DNA of 64,000 nt. Source: Cryoendolithus antarcticus. Taxonomy: Eukaryota > Ascomycota > Dothideomycetes > Cladosporiales > Cladosporiaceae. The notes below the pieces were generated by a model. The model did not search any database and was not told the DNA's origin. It saw only the letters and a program-made list of their open reading frames with translations. The position numbers and the translations under genes are program-made. The DNA lies in NCBI GenBank assembly GCA_002077065.1, contig NAJO01000002.1, forward strand, positions 1,488,001-1,552,000, read 5' to 3'. Every line of letters starts with the position of its first letter. Within the stretch, counting starts at the first letter, position 1. Shown one piece after another: positions 50,758 through 60,965 of the stretch.

Positions 50758-51502
50758 TATGCATGCTTCACTAATTCCACAACTCATGGCTCTCCATCCA
50801 GACCATATCATCAACATATCATCAACGCACGTGACCATCACTTCCCACGTGACCATGATCTGCACTTCGTCGGTCACTAGGCCGATCCCGTCGAAAGCAA
50901 CAGCACTTCAGCCGCTTCTCGCCCCACCCGGAAAGCTTGGCTGACAGAGAGTTCCATGGCTGCCACACCTGCATGTCGAAGGTCAGTATCAAACGCCATT
51001 CGTTCGCACTTGTAGTCAGCCAATATATCGCACCGCATTCGCGAAGATCGACGCCCCGGCTGTTGGTCCCATCTTCGGCTTCGCCCGACATCTCTTGCGC
51101 GCTGAGAAGGCTGCCCTCACTACCGCTATCTCTGCTATCTTCCGCCAAGTGCATCCGCCAAGGATCATGGTAACCTCCTACTACTTCAAGGTTGTGCTCC
51201 GGCTTTGCAGGTGGCGATCGCACAGTGCTAGAATTCGGCTTTGCCGCTCGCTGCAATAGCTGTCGCTGTCGTACCCGCTACTCGGGCTCCAAGTGGATGC
51301 AACACCACTTGGCCTGGCCATCCACAGGCGCCTCCCCGCTGTCTAGGGTTGCATTGGGTGATAAGCTCGCGTGGTAGGTTGGAGAATCTTATATGTAGCT
51401 CGGGTGCAGGTAGGGCAGATTCTTTGCGGTGTCTCGATTTCGATTGACGGTGTCGCGTGCGGCTTTCGTGCATTATATCATTGGCTATTTAACATAGCTA
51501 CG
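50758..51502. promoter_or_regulatory. Intergenic; promoter of the CNT transporter
   Basis: The 745 bases hold no supported gene. Just upstream of the ATG at 51503 lie TATATCATTGGCTATTTAAC elements (about 51474-51494) that could serve as TATA-like signals, though they sit very near the start codon. A minus-strand 144-codon frame at 50822-51256 lacks any domain. Confidence 0.35.
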
Positions 51503-53524
51503 ATGGGCGTCGACCTCCACCGCGATGATGATCTGCCTGCGCACGATCCGGCGCTGAGTGCATCCCACCAGCACACCCATGGTCACCTCCACCATGACAC
51601 GCATGGCGCCCATACCGGCAACGACGTACCGGTCTACAGCAAAGGCACGACCGACGAGCCTTCCGTAGTTCCCAACCCAGACCACCAAGACCACCTCCAC
51701 CGCCGCCATCTGGCGTCTTCAGACATCAAGAGCGAGTCCTCCGACCCCAAAGTCCACAACGTGCACGACGTCGAGAAAGGCGGCATCTCCCCGGTCAGCA
51801 CCCTCGCAGAAGAGGAAGAGCGCGACCCGCAAAGCCATAAGTTCTCCAACTTCTACGCCAAGTACAGGATCTTCTTCCATGTCTTCATCTGGCTGTTCTT
51901 CACGGGATGGTGGATTGCGAGTCTGGTCCTGCATCGCCCTGGCACTGCGCAGCCGAAGAACTGGGTCATTCCGTTCCTGCTATGGCTCGCGATCACGATT
52001 CGGATCATCACGTTCCATGTACCTGTCACGCTGGTCATGAACCCGGTGAAGAAGCTATGGCAGATGACGGCTGTAAAGGCCGCACATTTCGTGCCGGAGA
52101 AGTTCCGCACGCCTGCTTTCGCTGCGCTGACGATCGCGGTCATCATCGTGGGCGCCTTTGCGTCGGAAGAGAATGCAGACAACACGAGGGAGAACCGCGC
52201 TGTGAGCTTGTTCGGGCTGGTCGTTTGTCTCGCCGCACTCTGGGCCACTTCAAGAGATCGTAAGAGGATCAACTGGCATACTGTAATCATGGGCATGCTG
52301 GTGCAGTCCATCGTGGCGCTGTTCGTGCTGAGAACCACCGTGGGCTACGATATCTTCAACTTCATATCCACGCTCGCACGACAGCTTCTGTCTTTCGCCG
52401 GCACTGGGTTGGCTTTCCTGACCTCCGAAGACGTCGTCAGTTACCCATGGTTCTTGACGGGTGTCATACCCGCAATCATCTTTTTCGTCGCGCTTGTACA
52501 GCTGCTCTACTACTACGGCATCGTGCAGTGGGCCGTCGGCAAGTTCGCCGTCTTCTTCTTCTGGAGCATGCAAGTCTCTGGCGCCGAGGCTGTTGTCGCA
52601 GCTGCCACGCCTTTCATCGGACAAGGCGAGAGCGCTATGTTGATCAAGCCCTTCGTTGCACATCTCACGAAGGCCGAGCTGCATCAGATCATGGCCTGTG
52701 GTTTCGCCACCATCGCCGGATCCGTGCTCGTGGCCTACATCTCCATGGGCCTCAACCCGCAGGCTCTTGTCTCCTCCTGCATCATGTCGATCCCTGCCTC
52801 GCTGGCTATGAGCAAGCTCCGCTACCCCGAGACCGAGGAGACTCTCACAGCCGGCAAAGTTGTCGTGCCCGATGACGACGAGCATAAGGCTGCCAACGCG
52901 CTTCATGCTTTTGCCAACGGCGCCTGGCTCGGTCTGAAGATTGCTGGCATGATCGTCTCGACGCTGCTAGTCATTATCGCACTCTTGAACCTCGTCTCTG
53001 GTCTGATGACGTGGTGGGGACGTTACATTGGTCTGTCAGGCGACTATGACCTGACCGTGGAGTTGGTCGTGGGCTACCTTTGCTACCCTATTGCTTTCCT
53101 CTTGGGTGTGCCGCGTGGCCCGGATCTCATCCGCGTCGCGCGCTTGATCGGTGTGAAGATCGTCGCTGTAAGTTGCCTCTCATATCCTGTCCCTGCTTCG
53201 CCAACAGATACTCACCCTTTTTCACAGAACGAATTCGTCGCCTACCAAATGCTAACCCAAGATCCCTCTTACGCCGGCCTCTCCCCTCGCTCCCGTCTTA
53301 TCGCCACCTACAGCTTATGCGGCTTCGGCAACATCGGCTCCCTCGGAACGCAGATCGGCGTGCTCTCGCAGATCGCACCGGGACGCGGTGGAGATGTCTC
53401 AAGGCTCGCGTTGAGTGCGCTGATGACTGGTATCTTGAGCACGTTGAGCAGTGCTGCGATTGCTGGGCTGTTGATCCAGGACGAGACGAGCTATATTGCT
53501 GTGGCGGCGACGAAGATGATTTAA
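51503..53524 (+). CDS. Concentrative nucleoside transporter (CNT family)
   Basis: The product is a 653-residue plasma-membrane importer that couples nucleoside uptake to a cation gradient. Exons are 51503-53167 and 53228-53524; the 60-nt intron (GTAAGT to TTCACAG) is in frame but splitting it out restores VKIVA-NEFVAYQML, the CNT signature. The first ~110 residues are His/Asp/Thr-rich and cytosolic. Next is a helix pair (FFHVFIWLFFTGWWIA...), then the core with WFLTGVIPAIIFFVALVQLLYYYGIVQW, GAEAVVAAATPFIGQGESAMLIKPFVAHLTKAELHQIMACGFATIAGSVL (QGES motif), and SLCGFGNIGSLGTQIGVL. These are diagnostic CNT motifs. Length fits fungal CNTs. Confidence 0.93.
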   Translation: MGVDLHRDDDLPAHDPALSASHQHTHGHLHHDTHGAHTGNDVPVYSKGTTDEPSVVPNPDHQDHLHRRHLASSDIKSESSDPKVHNVHDVEKGGISPVSTLAEEEERDPQSHKFSNFYAKYRIFFHVFIWLFFTGWWIASLVLHRPGTAQPKNWVIPFLLWLAITIRIITFHVPVTLVMNPVKKLWQMTAVKAAHFVPEKFRTPAFAALTIAVIIVGAFASEENADNTRENRAVSLFGLVVCLAALWATSRDRKRINWHTVIMGMLVQSIVALFVLRTTVGYDIFNFISTLARQLLSFAGTGLAFLTSEDVVSYPWFLTGVIPAIIFFVALVQLLYYYGIVQWAVGKFAVFFFWSMQVSGAEAVVAAATPFIGQGESAMLIKPFVAHLTKAELHQIMACGFATIAGSVLVAYISMGLNPQALVSSCIMSIPASLAMSKLRYPETEETLTAGKVVVPDDDEHKAANALHAFANGAWLGLKIAGMIVSTLLVIIALLNLVSGLMTWWGRYIGLSGDYDLTVELVVGYLCYPIAFLLGVPRGPDLIRVARLIGVKIVAVSCLSYPVPASPTDTHPFSQNEFVAYQMLTQDPSYAGLSPRSRLIATYSLCGFGNIGSLGTQIGVLSQIAPGRGGDVSRLALSALMTGILSTLSSAAIAGLLIQDETSYIAVAATKMI

Positions 53525-53975
53525 AAGGGATGAGAGGGGTGTACGCAGATGATATGAAAGTGTTGGCCTTATCGTCACTGTGCTCCCTACTCGTTGCTTT
53601 GCATATTCACCTGCCACTGCATCAACATAGTCACTACCGTGTCACATCCGTATCATGTCCGTGATCCCATTCGCGGCATTTGGCTTCCGAGTCGTACTTT
53701 TCCCGGCTTGACATTCCACGAGTCTTCTGTAAGAGTGTACGTAGTGATCCGAGCCTAGAAAACGACGCGCACGCTGTGGCAATTCAACTAAAGTAGTAGG
53801 AATCTGCTTTTCATGATCCATGTCTCATGTACACAATAGTCTACCGATGCACCTTGTCCCACTCCCGGGATCATTCATAACCAAGAACCCTGCGGACCCA
53901 GACCGCGGCGGGCGCGACCGCCGGCGCTGTCGACCCCTTCAGGAACGGGCGCACGAACACTCGATCGAAGCGCTT
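53525..53975. other. Convergent 3' region, no gene seen
   Basis: About 450 bases between the convergent CNT and PDI genes, presumably their 3' untranslated regions. Nothing recognisable. Confidence 0.45.
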
Positions 53976-55113
53976 CTATAGCTCCGTTTTCCCCTGCTCG
54001 CCACCGCGGAACACACTCAACACGTTGCTCCTCCGCACCAAGTCATCGACCTTGTCAGTGCTCAGGCCGCCCTTCTTGAGCAAGCCCTGAAGCCTGGTGT
54101 ATTCCTTCTCGACGTAGCCGGCATTCTCCTCGCTCTTCTTGGCGACTTTGCCGTAGTACTCGGCGTACTTGTCGCCGGCAGCACCAACAGCCTTTTCGAA
54201 CTCAGCGTAGGCTGAAGCACCACCAGACTTTAAGGTCTCGACGATAGAGTTCAATGATGGAACAGTGCCTGCAAGAGGGTTCAAGCCACCGCCGACAGCG
54301 CGGTATGTGCCTGCCTTTTCGTTGATGAAGGTGACGAGATCCTCCTCAGATCGTCCACCAGAGTAGGGCACGCCCGTGGTCGAACCCTCAGGGTAGTAGA
54401 AGATCGTCGGGTAGCTCTTCACGCCAGCCTCTTGCGCTGTGGCTTTGGCATTCGGCGCTTCGCAATCGACCTTGGCGATCAGGACTTCCTTCTCGGAGAC
54501 GAAGTCTGTGGCGAGTTTCTCCCAGGTGGGTGCGAGGGTTTTGCAGTGGCCGCACCATGGGGCGGTGAATGCTACAAGAGCGTGCTTCGAGCCGGTGATT
54601 GAGGCAGAGAAGGTCGAGTCTGTGAGCATCTGGACAGCTGGTGGGGCGGTGTGGGGAGTCTTGGGCTTGAGGCTGGTTTTGGATGTGATCTGAGATACAT
54701 CGGTCAGCAATCAATGCCAGCGTTCAGTCGATGTTGCGACGTACAAACGCAGTCAAACTCTCCAGATCCCTCCCGCCCTTATAATCCTCCGGTGTGTCGC
54801 TCTTGCCATCGAACCACTTCAACGTAGGGAAGCCCTGCACACCGAACTTCCTGCCCAAATCCTTGTGGTCATCCGCGTCTACTTTGCCGATTGTGACTTT
54901 GTCGCTGGCGAACTCGAAAGCGCCAGCGAGCTCATCGTAGATCGGGGCGAGGGTCTTGCAATGTCCGCACCAGGGGGCGAAGAACTCGACAAGCGCTGGC
55001 TTGCCGGATTTGAGGACGATATCGTCGAAATTCGTGGGGAGGAGGTCTTTGACGGCGCTGAGGGCGGAGGCGCCAGTGAGGAGAGTCGCGACGATGGGGC
55101 TGAGGCGGACCAT
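53976..55113 (-). CDS. Protein disulfide isomerase, two thioredoxin domains (ERp38/P5 type)
   Basis: The product is a 360-residue ER oxidoreductase that forms and reshuffles disulfides in secreted proteins. Exons in order are 55113-54745 and 54689-53976; the 55-nt intron (GTACGT to CTCAG) joins SLTAF to ITSKTSLKPKTP. A signal peptide (MVRLSPIVATLLTGASALSA) leads to two thioredoxin domains, each with an intact active site: FFAPWCGHCKTLAPIYDEL and FTAPWCGHCKTLAPTWEKL. A C-terminal alpha-helical domain of the ERp29 type follows (FEKAVGAAGDKYAEYYGKVAKK, EYTRLQGLLKKG). The arrangement matches fungal ERp38. The chain ends GEQGKTEL, so the ER-retrieval signal would be KTEL rather than HDEL or KDEL. 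Confidence 0.93.
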
Positions 55114-56065
55114 TTTGTAATATGTGCTTGAATGAATATGGGGGAAGGAAGATTGTTACTTGTGTGCAGGTGGAAGTGCTGGGCTGATATGTGTTCAGGG
55201 TCCAGCTCTCCCACCGATGACAAACCTCAATCGTGAAGTGACAGCTGTTCACGAACCAAACACTCTTGCCACCGCATCCTTCACTCGTGCCTGCATCGCA
55301 CTAGCCACCACAGATTTCACACGAGATGCACTACAGACGACGAGTGATGGCGTGCGCGTCTTTGTACGAAGTCCATTCATCCGTGGAGCCGGCAGTGACA
55401 CTGGATTATCGCAGCTCAGTGGTCCTGTGGCCTGCTTCTGGGATCCCATCGACAGGGAACCCAGGAGGCTCGCGCTACGTCGAGCTGATGAATACGGCCA
55501 CAAATTATGCGAGAACTATATTCCGAGCAATGCAGAGTCTAGATCATCCCAATTGACGGTGTCCTTATTTTCTCTGTCTCATTTGTTCGTCTTTCACATT
55601 CCGGGGAGAAATAGCCGACCTCTCTCGCTGGAGCGAACTAGTCATCTTCAGGATAGACATCGTGGTGTTGTATGAGTTGCTCCACTAGCACCACCTCCAG
55701 TGCTTCGAATGCTTGACGATGGCTTGTGTCGCTGCATTGCACTATAAGTGGTGTAAACCCACCAGCTGTACCTTTGAGAGAGAGCGCCGACCGAGTTGTC
55801 CATGGATAACCTGACGAACCACGCCTCTCGGTAGCACAGCCCCTAGCAACGCGCTGTTGCGATGCGCTCTATAGGTGCTTGGGCATCGAGGGCCGGTAAG
55901 AGAGAGCTTGAGACTTTCGGGATAGCGGAGGAAGTCTGTTACAGGAAGTCTGCGCTGATGAGGACGGTGAAGTAGATCTGATATATCATGCCCGGGTCTG
56001 TTCTTGGACAGAGCGTCTGAGACCAACACTCGCGACTTGGGGGTCCACGTCAATTGCCCAACACC
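55114..56065. other. Intergenic, no supported gene
   Basis: About 950 bases with short frames; the longest is 171 codons on the plus strand (55160-55675) and lacks any known domain or support. It contains the promoter of the PDI gene, which starts at 55113 in reverse, and the upstream region of the decayed F-box-like gene. Confidence 0.4.
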
Positions 56066-56870
56066 ATGGAGCTTTCGCCACTGGGCAGACTTCCGGTCGA
56101 ACTACGCGTTATCATCTACAAGGACGTGCTAGCCACAACAATCGCGGCTTGAGCGAGGACTTCGGAACGTTCCATACACCACTCCTGGTCCCGAGACGCA
56201 TAGATGCCATCCACCAGGTCTGCCGTAAAATGAGAAAAGGGACCCTCGATGTCGATGTCACTCGAACGCAGAAATCCATGGTACTGCAAGGAAATTCGAT
56301 GGCTGTAGCTGGTGATTATCACCGCACTGATAGCATGGTCGCTGCTATTGCGCAGCACCTCGACGACTCCCGTGCTGCTGCACCTCTCATCTGGCAACTG
56401 ACACTCGACCTCGGTGCGGTCGATCCGAACCTGAACATGAAGGCTCATAGGCGCTGGGTCCCGCATACCCCAGGTCCTACGTGCGACGGCTGCTCCTCGA
56501 CCTACAAGAGGTGGCAGGGCCTGGCAGTAGCATCATGATCTCTTTCAAGGTCCTCGGCGAGAGCGAGTCGACTCCCTACAGCTTCCCGGCGTCTTCTGAC
56601 TCGACCGACTGGTTTGGAGAGGTCAAATTGGTTACGCACCACACCCTGATCGAAGGCGCTTTTCACCTGAGTACGAGCCAATCTATTTCCCGGGTCACAC
56701 AGGTCTACAGGTTTGTTGCCATCACCAGGGTCTGCTGCAAGATCAGGCACGGAGTTGAAGACGTTCCTCGACCAGCGATTCACGTCCATCTGAGCATTTA
56801 CGAGGTGCCACGTACTGAGAACAGGCGGTCGGTCGACATTGTTCACAATGCCTCAGAGTTCTGGAGTTGC
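56066..56870 (+). pseudogene. Decayed F-box-like gene (frameshifted)
   Basis: An ATG at 56066 opens an F-box-like start, LGRLPVELRVIIYKDVLATTIA, in the pattern of fungal LPxELRxxIY proteins, but hits a stop after 28 residues. The sequence continues in a second frame (about 56149-56480: FHTPLLVPRR, IWQLTLDLGA, KAHRRWV) and then a third (about 56475 onward: YVRRLLLDLQEVAGPGSSIMISFKVLG). These pieces are in the order expected for this family, and no intron with in-phase GT/AG sites explains the switches. I read it as a gene broken by at least two frameshifts; sequencing error is an alternative. A second, apparently intact relative lies at 60966-62085. The 3' limit is approximate. Confidence 0.45.
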
Positions 56871-57652
56871 GTGCGAGTTATGTTGCTTATGTCATTCCGT
56901 CCGGGCCGTCGTCGGCACACTGATCGGGCTTTCCCCCGCGCTCTTGCCCGCCACGCGCACCTTCCTTATCAGTCGCCTATCTGTTTCTTCGTCCCACAAG
57001 CTCATATCCACTCCATCATCCACCCCCACCAACCAGTACCACCTAAGCACGACCTGTCCGGTGTATAGTCGCGCAACCCCGAGACCCTCGCTGGTCAGCT
57101 TTGACGCAATACGGTCATCGAGCCGCACCGTCTCCGCATTATGTGCATGACACAGGTGCACTGACGGGGCTTTCCTATGTATCATGTGCCTATCTTGGGC
57201 CGAACCCGTGGGCTGCCTCACCCACAGCGTACCTCATGTGAGTTGGGAATGACTGTCTACGGGATCTGATTACCATCTTGATTGACTTTATTCCTTTTGC
57301 TTCTGCTCACACTTTCATACTGCTGCATTTGTGCCCCTGTGTGCCAGCGCGGTACCCATTATTGCGTCCTTGCATACCGTCCATCCTCGTAGCTCCACAT
57401 CCTCAGGGTCTGCCTATCTATTCATTCCAGAACCTCAGTCCAGAGTGCTGACGGGACAAGTCGTCGCTTGAAGGCTTCGCAAGACTGTCAGCACCCAAGG
57501 CCAGGCAGCGTACACAGCCACTTCCTTACAAGGCTCGTGCGAGCTGTGGCCTACCTTGACTTGACGAACCAAACCTTCTTACCACATTCAGTGCATCTTG
57601 CTGGCTCCGAAGTGGGAACTCTGGATCAGGAAAACATTCGATCGAATACAAC
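56871..57652. other. Intergenic, promoter of the PQ-loop gene
   Basis: About 780 bases, possibly including the degenerate 3' end of the broken gene. Frames of about 100-195 codons overlap antisense and show no domain. Confidence 0.4.
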
Positions 57653-58978
57653 ATGCCATGGCTAGATGCTCTAGCATTCCAAGCATCACTACCAGATCAT
57701 TGTACCCCGACCAATGACTTCCTCCTACGATTCAGTCAGACCTTTCATATCTGCCTTCCCACGCCTTTAGCATTCGCCAGCAATCTCCTTGGCATACTTA
57801 GCATATGCTCATGGCTGTCTGCTCAGCTCCCACAGATCTATAAGAATTGGAGCATACAAAGCACATCCGGGCTGAGCATCTTCTTCCTGGTGGAGTGGTG
57901 TTTAGGTGATCTCGGGAATTTACTCGGAGCGCTGTTCACGCATCAAGCCAATTGGCAGGTGGTAATAGGAGGATACTATGTGTTCGTTGATCTGTGTCTG
58001 GTAATGCAGTGGGTGTGGTATGAGAAGCTCAAGCATGGGAGACATCTATTGAGGATAAGACGGAAGTTCGATGGGACACCGAACTCACAGCACGGAGGTG
58101 ATGACGGCATGAGCGGAGTGATCATCGAAGGGGTAGACCCGAGACCGCCCCAAGTCGAACACACCACACAAGGGAATGAGTACAAGAACAGCAGGCCGAG
58201 GCCGATCTTTCGAACACCGACCTTTCGCAAAGGCTCGTCAGTCGACGAGAAGGCTTCCTCAAGTCTATCAGTCACGCCTGGTGGCGGCATCAATCTACGA
58301 GGAGGTCCATCTTCGCCAATGCCATCGCCCTCGCCGCGAACAATCTTGTTCATAGCCTGCCTAGTCGCTATGGCACAAGCATCACCCGTGTCACGCGTCG
58401 ACTCCGGGAAGGCAATGCCTTTCATCGCTACCAGTAGGCCGACACCACTCGAAAACGCGGGCACAGTTCTCTCATGGCTCTCAACATTCCTATACCTCGG
58501 CTCCCGACTCCCTCAGCTCTATAAGAACTACATTCGAAAGTCCACAGCGGGCCTAAGTCCTCACCTCTTCGCCGCAGCTTTCTGTGGAAACATGTTCTAC
58601 TCGTCTGCACTACTTAGCAATCCTCGTGCATGGTATGACATGGATGCATTCGGCGGGCACGGCTGGGTCGGCGGATCAGGCAACAACCGCATCGAGTGGG
58701 TCACCGCTGCACTACCATTCTTCCTTGGTGCTGCTGGGGTCCTCGGACTTGATGCAGCAGTCGGCGTACAATTCGTCCTGTACGGGGAGAGCGATACGAA
58801 GCTTGTGGTGATCGAAGAGGGAACAGGCAGGAAGTGGCGCTGGCGAAGAGTGAGTGGGTGGATGCGAGGATGGGCTCCTACTGCGAATGAGTCCGACGCG
58901 AGTGTCAAGCGAGGTGATAGAGAGGGATTACTGGATGCGAGGTCTGAGCAAGGAGAAACTGGCTACGGTGCCATATAG
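57653..58978 (+). CDS. PQ-loop repeat transporter (Ypq/RTC2-like)
   Basis: The intronless 441-residue protein is a seven-helix membrane protein of the PQ-loop family, whose fungal members (Ypq1-3) export basic amino acids across the vacuolar membrane. Two PQ motifs are clear: WLSAQLPQIYKNWSIQSTSGLSIFFLVEW near residue 60 and YLGSRLPQLYKNYIRKSTAGLSPHLF near residue 285. Each is followed by a helix (LGDLGNLLGALFTH; CGNMFYSSALL). The two halves are joined by a ~130-residue Ser/Pro/Arg-rich cytosolic loop, typical of the fungal members. The last helix is FFLGAAGVLGLDAAVGVQFVLYG. ATG 57653 is well placed. Confidence 0.9.
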   Translation: MPWLDALAFQASLPDHCTPTNDFLLRFSQTFHICLPTPLAFASNLLGILSICSWLSAQLPQIYKNWSIQSTSGLSIFFLVEWCLGDLGNLLGALFTHQANWQVVIGGYYVFVDLCLVMQWVWYEKLKHGRHLLRIRRKFDGTPNSQHGGDDGMSGVIIEGVDPRPPQVEHTTQGNEYKNSRPRPIFRTPTFRKGSSVDEKASSSLSVTPGGGINLRGGPSSPMPSPSPRTILFIACLVAMAQASPVSRVDSGKAMPFIATSRPTPLENAGTVLSWLSTFLYLGSRLPQLYKNYIRKSTAGLSPHLFAAAFCGNMFYSSALLSNPRAWYDMDAFGGHGWVGGSGNNRIEWVTAALPFFLGAAGVLGLDAAVGVQFVLYGESDTKLVVIEEGTGRKWRWRRVSGWMRGWAPTANESDASVKRGDREGLLDARSEQGETGYGAI

Positions 58979-59225
58979 ACGAAGTAACTGCACTCACGAA
59001 GCATGATGGTGGCGTTTGTACCCTGGCCTCTCGGTGTGAGGTAATTGCCGCATTGTAACTATGGAGCGACATACATAAGCATAGCGACAGCATATGTGGT
59101 TAGAGCAATATTTACAGACTGGATACATCTTTCTATCATATAGCATCTATACAGCACACAGCACACTGGTCTCATGCACCGTATCCAACGCCTCGCTCAA
59201 AGGACTTCGCAATGGTGTCAGAATC

Positions 59226-60624
59226 TCAGAGCATGCCGATCACAGCCCTGACCAGCTTCGTATGACCCTTGAGAGCATGTAGAGTGGTCTTTGCATCGAG
59301 TGCAGCACACAGATCTTTCAGCTCTCCGTCTTTCTCTGCACCATCGAGCAGATACCCGACAGATAGCACCAATGCTTTCTCCCCCTCTTCGCTCCCAATG
59401 CCTCTTTGCAATGTCTCAAGCAGACTTGCAAGGAGCTCGACCGATTGACCTTCGTCGACTACTAGAGCATCATTCTTTCTCGTCTTCCACACGGCTACAG
59501 CCAGATTGAAGGCCAAGCACGCAGCGGCAACCCTTGTCGTCGAATGATCGACATCGAGGAGACATGTCCCGGTCAACTCGACTATCAGCGATCTCACCTC
59601 ACTTCCCTCCTTCATCAGCTCTGAGACATAGAGATGCGAGCCGAAGAGATTCGAGGCAAGATGCACGCTAACCAGGCGCAGATTATGTGGGCACTGCTCC
59701 TCCAGCTCTAGTGTGTGCTTCAACACAGCTGCGACTGTAGACTCACCCTGCTCCTCGGCGAAATAGCCTAAGACCCGAGCATCTGTCATGGCACATCTTA
59801 GAAGATCTACCGCGGCGAAGCGAGTTTCCAGAGGCAGATCTGCCAATTTAGTGCCATACGCCAGCCCGATGGCTTTGAGATCTGGGAGCGGCGTTTCTCG
59901 TGCGCCAGAAGCGGAGCGGTGTTGTAAGAATTTGAGTAGGGTGTCAAACTCCGCAGGTATTGGATCGAGTTTTGCACGCAGCTTGGGTAGAGGGGGTAGC
60001 TTTGCGTATAACGTTGGGCTCGTCGACCCCAAGAGCGAATGCGTGCCTGTTCTCGGGCTGCCGTTTGAATACGTCGGAGGTTGTGACGCCGCAGCTGGCA
60101 CATTGTGCGACGGCACTGGTGCCTGAGTGACGGATCGCATACCGGCTTCGAGGCTTGGCCGCAGCATTTGGCCGAAGGGGGTCTCGAGGACTCTTCGAGG
60201 GAGACTCGTGATGTGGTCCGGAATCCCTTTACCGACGAGGAACATGCTGAAGTCGTTTGTGAAGTTGTTACAGTTGTGGGCGAAGAGGTCGTAGCTCTCG
60301 GGGGTGTAGACCTCCTTTAGGGACTCGAGGTACTCCAAGATGACTTCTAGTGGAAGCTGTCTGATAGTGCAGAGTCAGAACTAGCGTCTTGCTCAACAAC
60401 TTGGCCATCACTCACGTCGATCCCATAGGTATAATCTCCATTGGTCGTCCGTGATGAGTCGTCCCTGGATAACATGTCTGGACGCCTGCGCCGAAGAAGT
60501 ACTCGATATTACCGAAGACCAGCGCTGTGTGATAGACTGCATCGATTTGTATGCCCAAGAACTGTCGACTCATCGATCTGGCCATGCCCTGTGTTAGGTC
60601 GTACACGTAGAGCTGGACGTCCAT
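59226..60624 (-). CDS. DeSI/PPPDE isopeptidase fused to a PUL domain
   Basis: The product is 447 residues. Exons in order are 60624-60416 and 60360-59226; the 55-nt intron (GTGAGT to ATCAG) splits a Thr codon. The N-terminal PPPDE/DeSI domain is a papain-like protease that removes SUMO or ubiquitin-like tags: MDVQLYVYDLTQG, catalytic His in AVYHTALVFGN, conserved YFFGAGVQTCYPG, and catalytic Cys in YDLFAHNCNNFTNDF. A Pro/Ser linker leads to a C-terminal PUL domain, an Armadillo-like fold known to bind Cdc48/p97 (Ufd3/PLAA type), ending VRAVIGML. Many fungal homologs, as I recall, carry a thioredoxin domain between the two; none is visible here. Confidence 0.87.
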
Positions 60625-60965
60625 TGTGGCAATTGTGTCCTCAGAGAGACACAAGTTGTGGCGAAGTTCAAGGCTTTTGAGCAGATGTTATCGGGGAAGC
60701 ATGTTGTCAGATTATTAGACTTCCGAGATACAACAGCGCATGCGTAGTTTAACAGTGAATGATCTTGGTCGAGGAAGACACCAGTTGTTGCGCAGCCGCC
60801 ACCCAAACGCGAGGAGCGGCATCGACGGGGCTCCGGTGCCGATGGGCCATCAGTCAACAACATAGCCATACTTCCATCACGTCCTCTTCCCTCCTTTGCC
60901 AAACTAGACCGTGATACTATTTGCGCAACGCGTTATACGCGTCCATATCTCTGGACGTCTCGACG
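60625..60965. promoter_or_regulatory. Divergent promoter, DeSI-PUL / F-box-like gene
   Basis: The 341 bases separate two divergently read start codons and should hold both promoters. No motif was recognised. An in-frame ATG at 60921 lies 45 bases before the chosen start of the F-box-like gene and could be used instead. Confidence 0.35.

Noticed and set aside
55160..55675. 171-codon plus-strand frame
   Set aside because: It begins inside the promoter region of the PDI gene and has no family resemblance or splice support.
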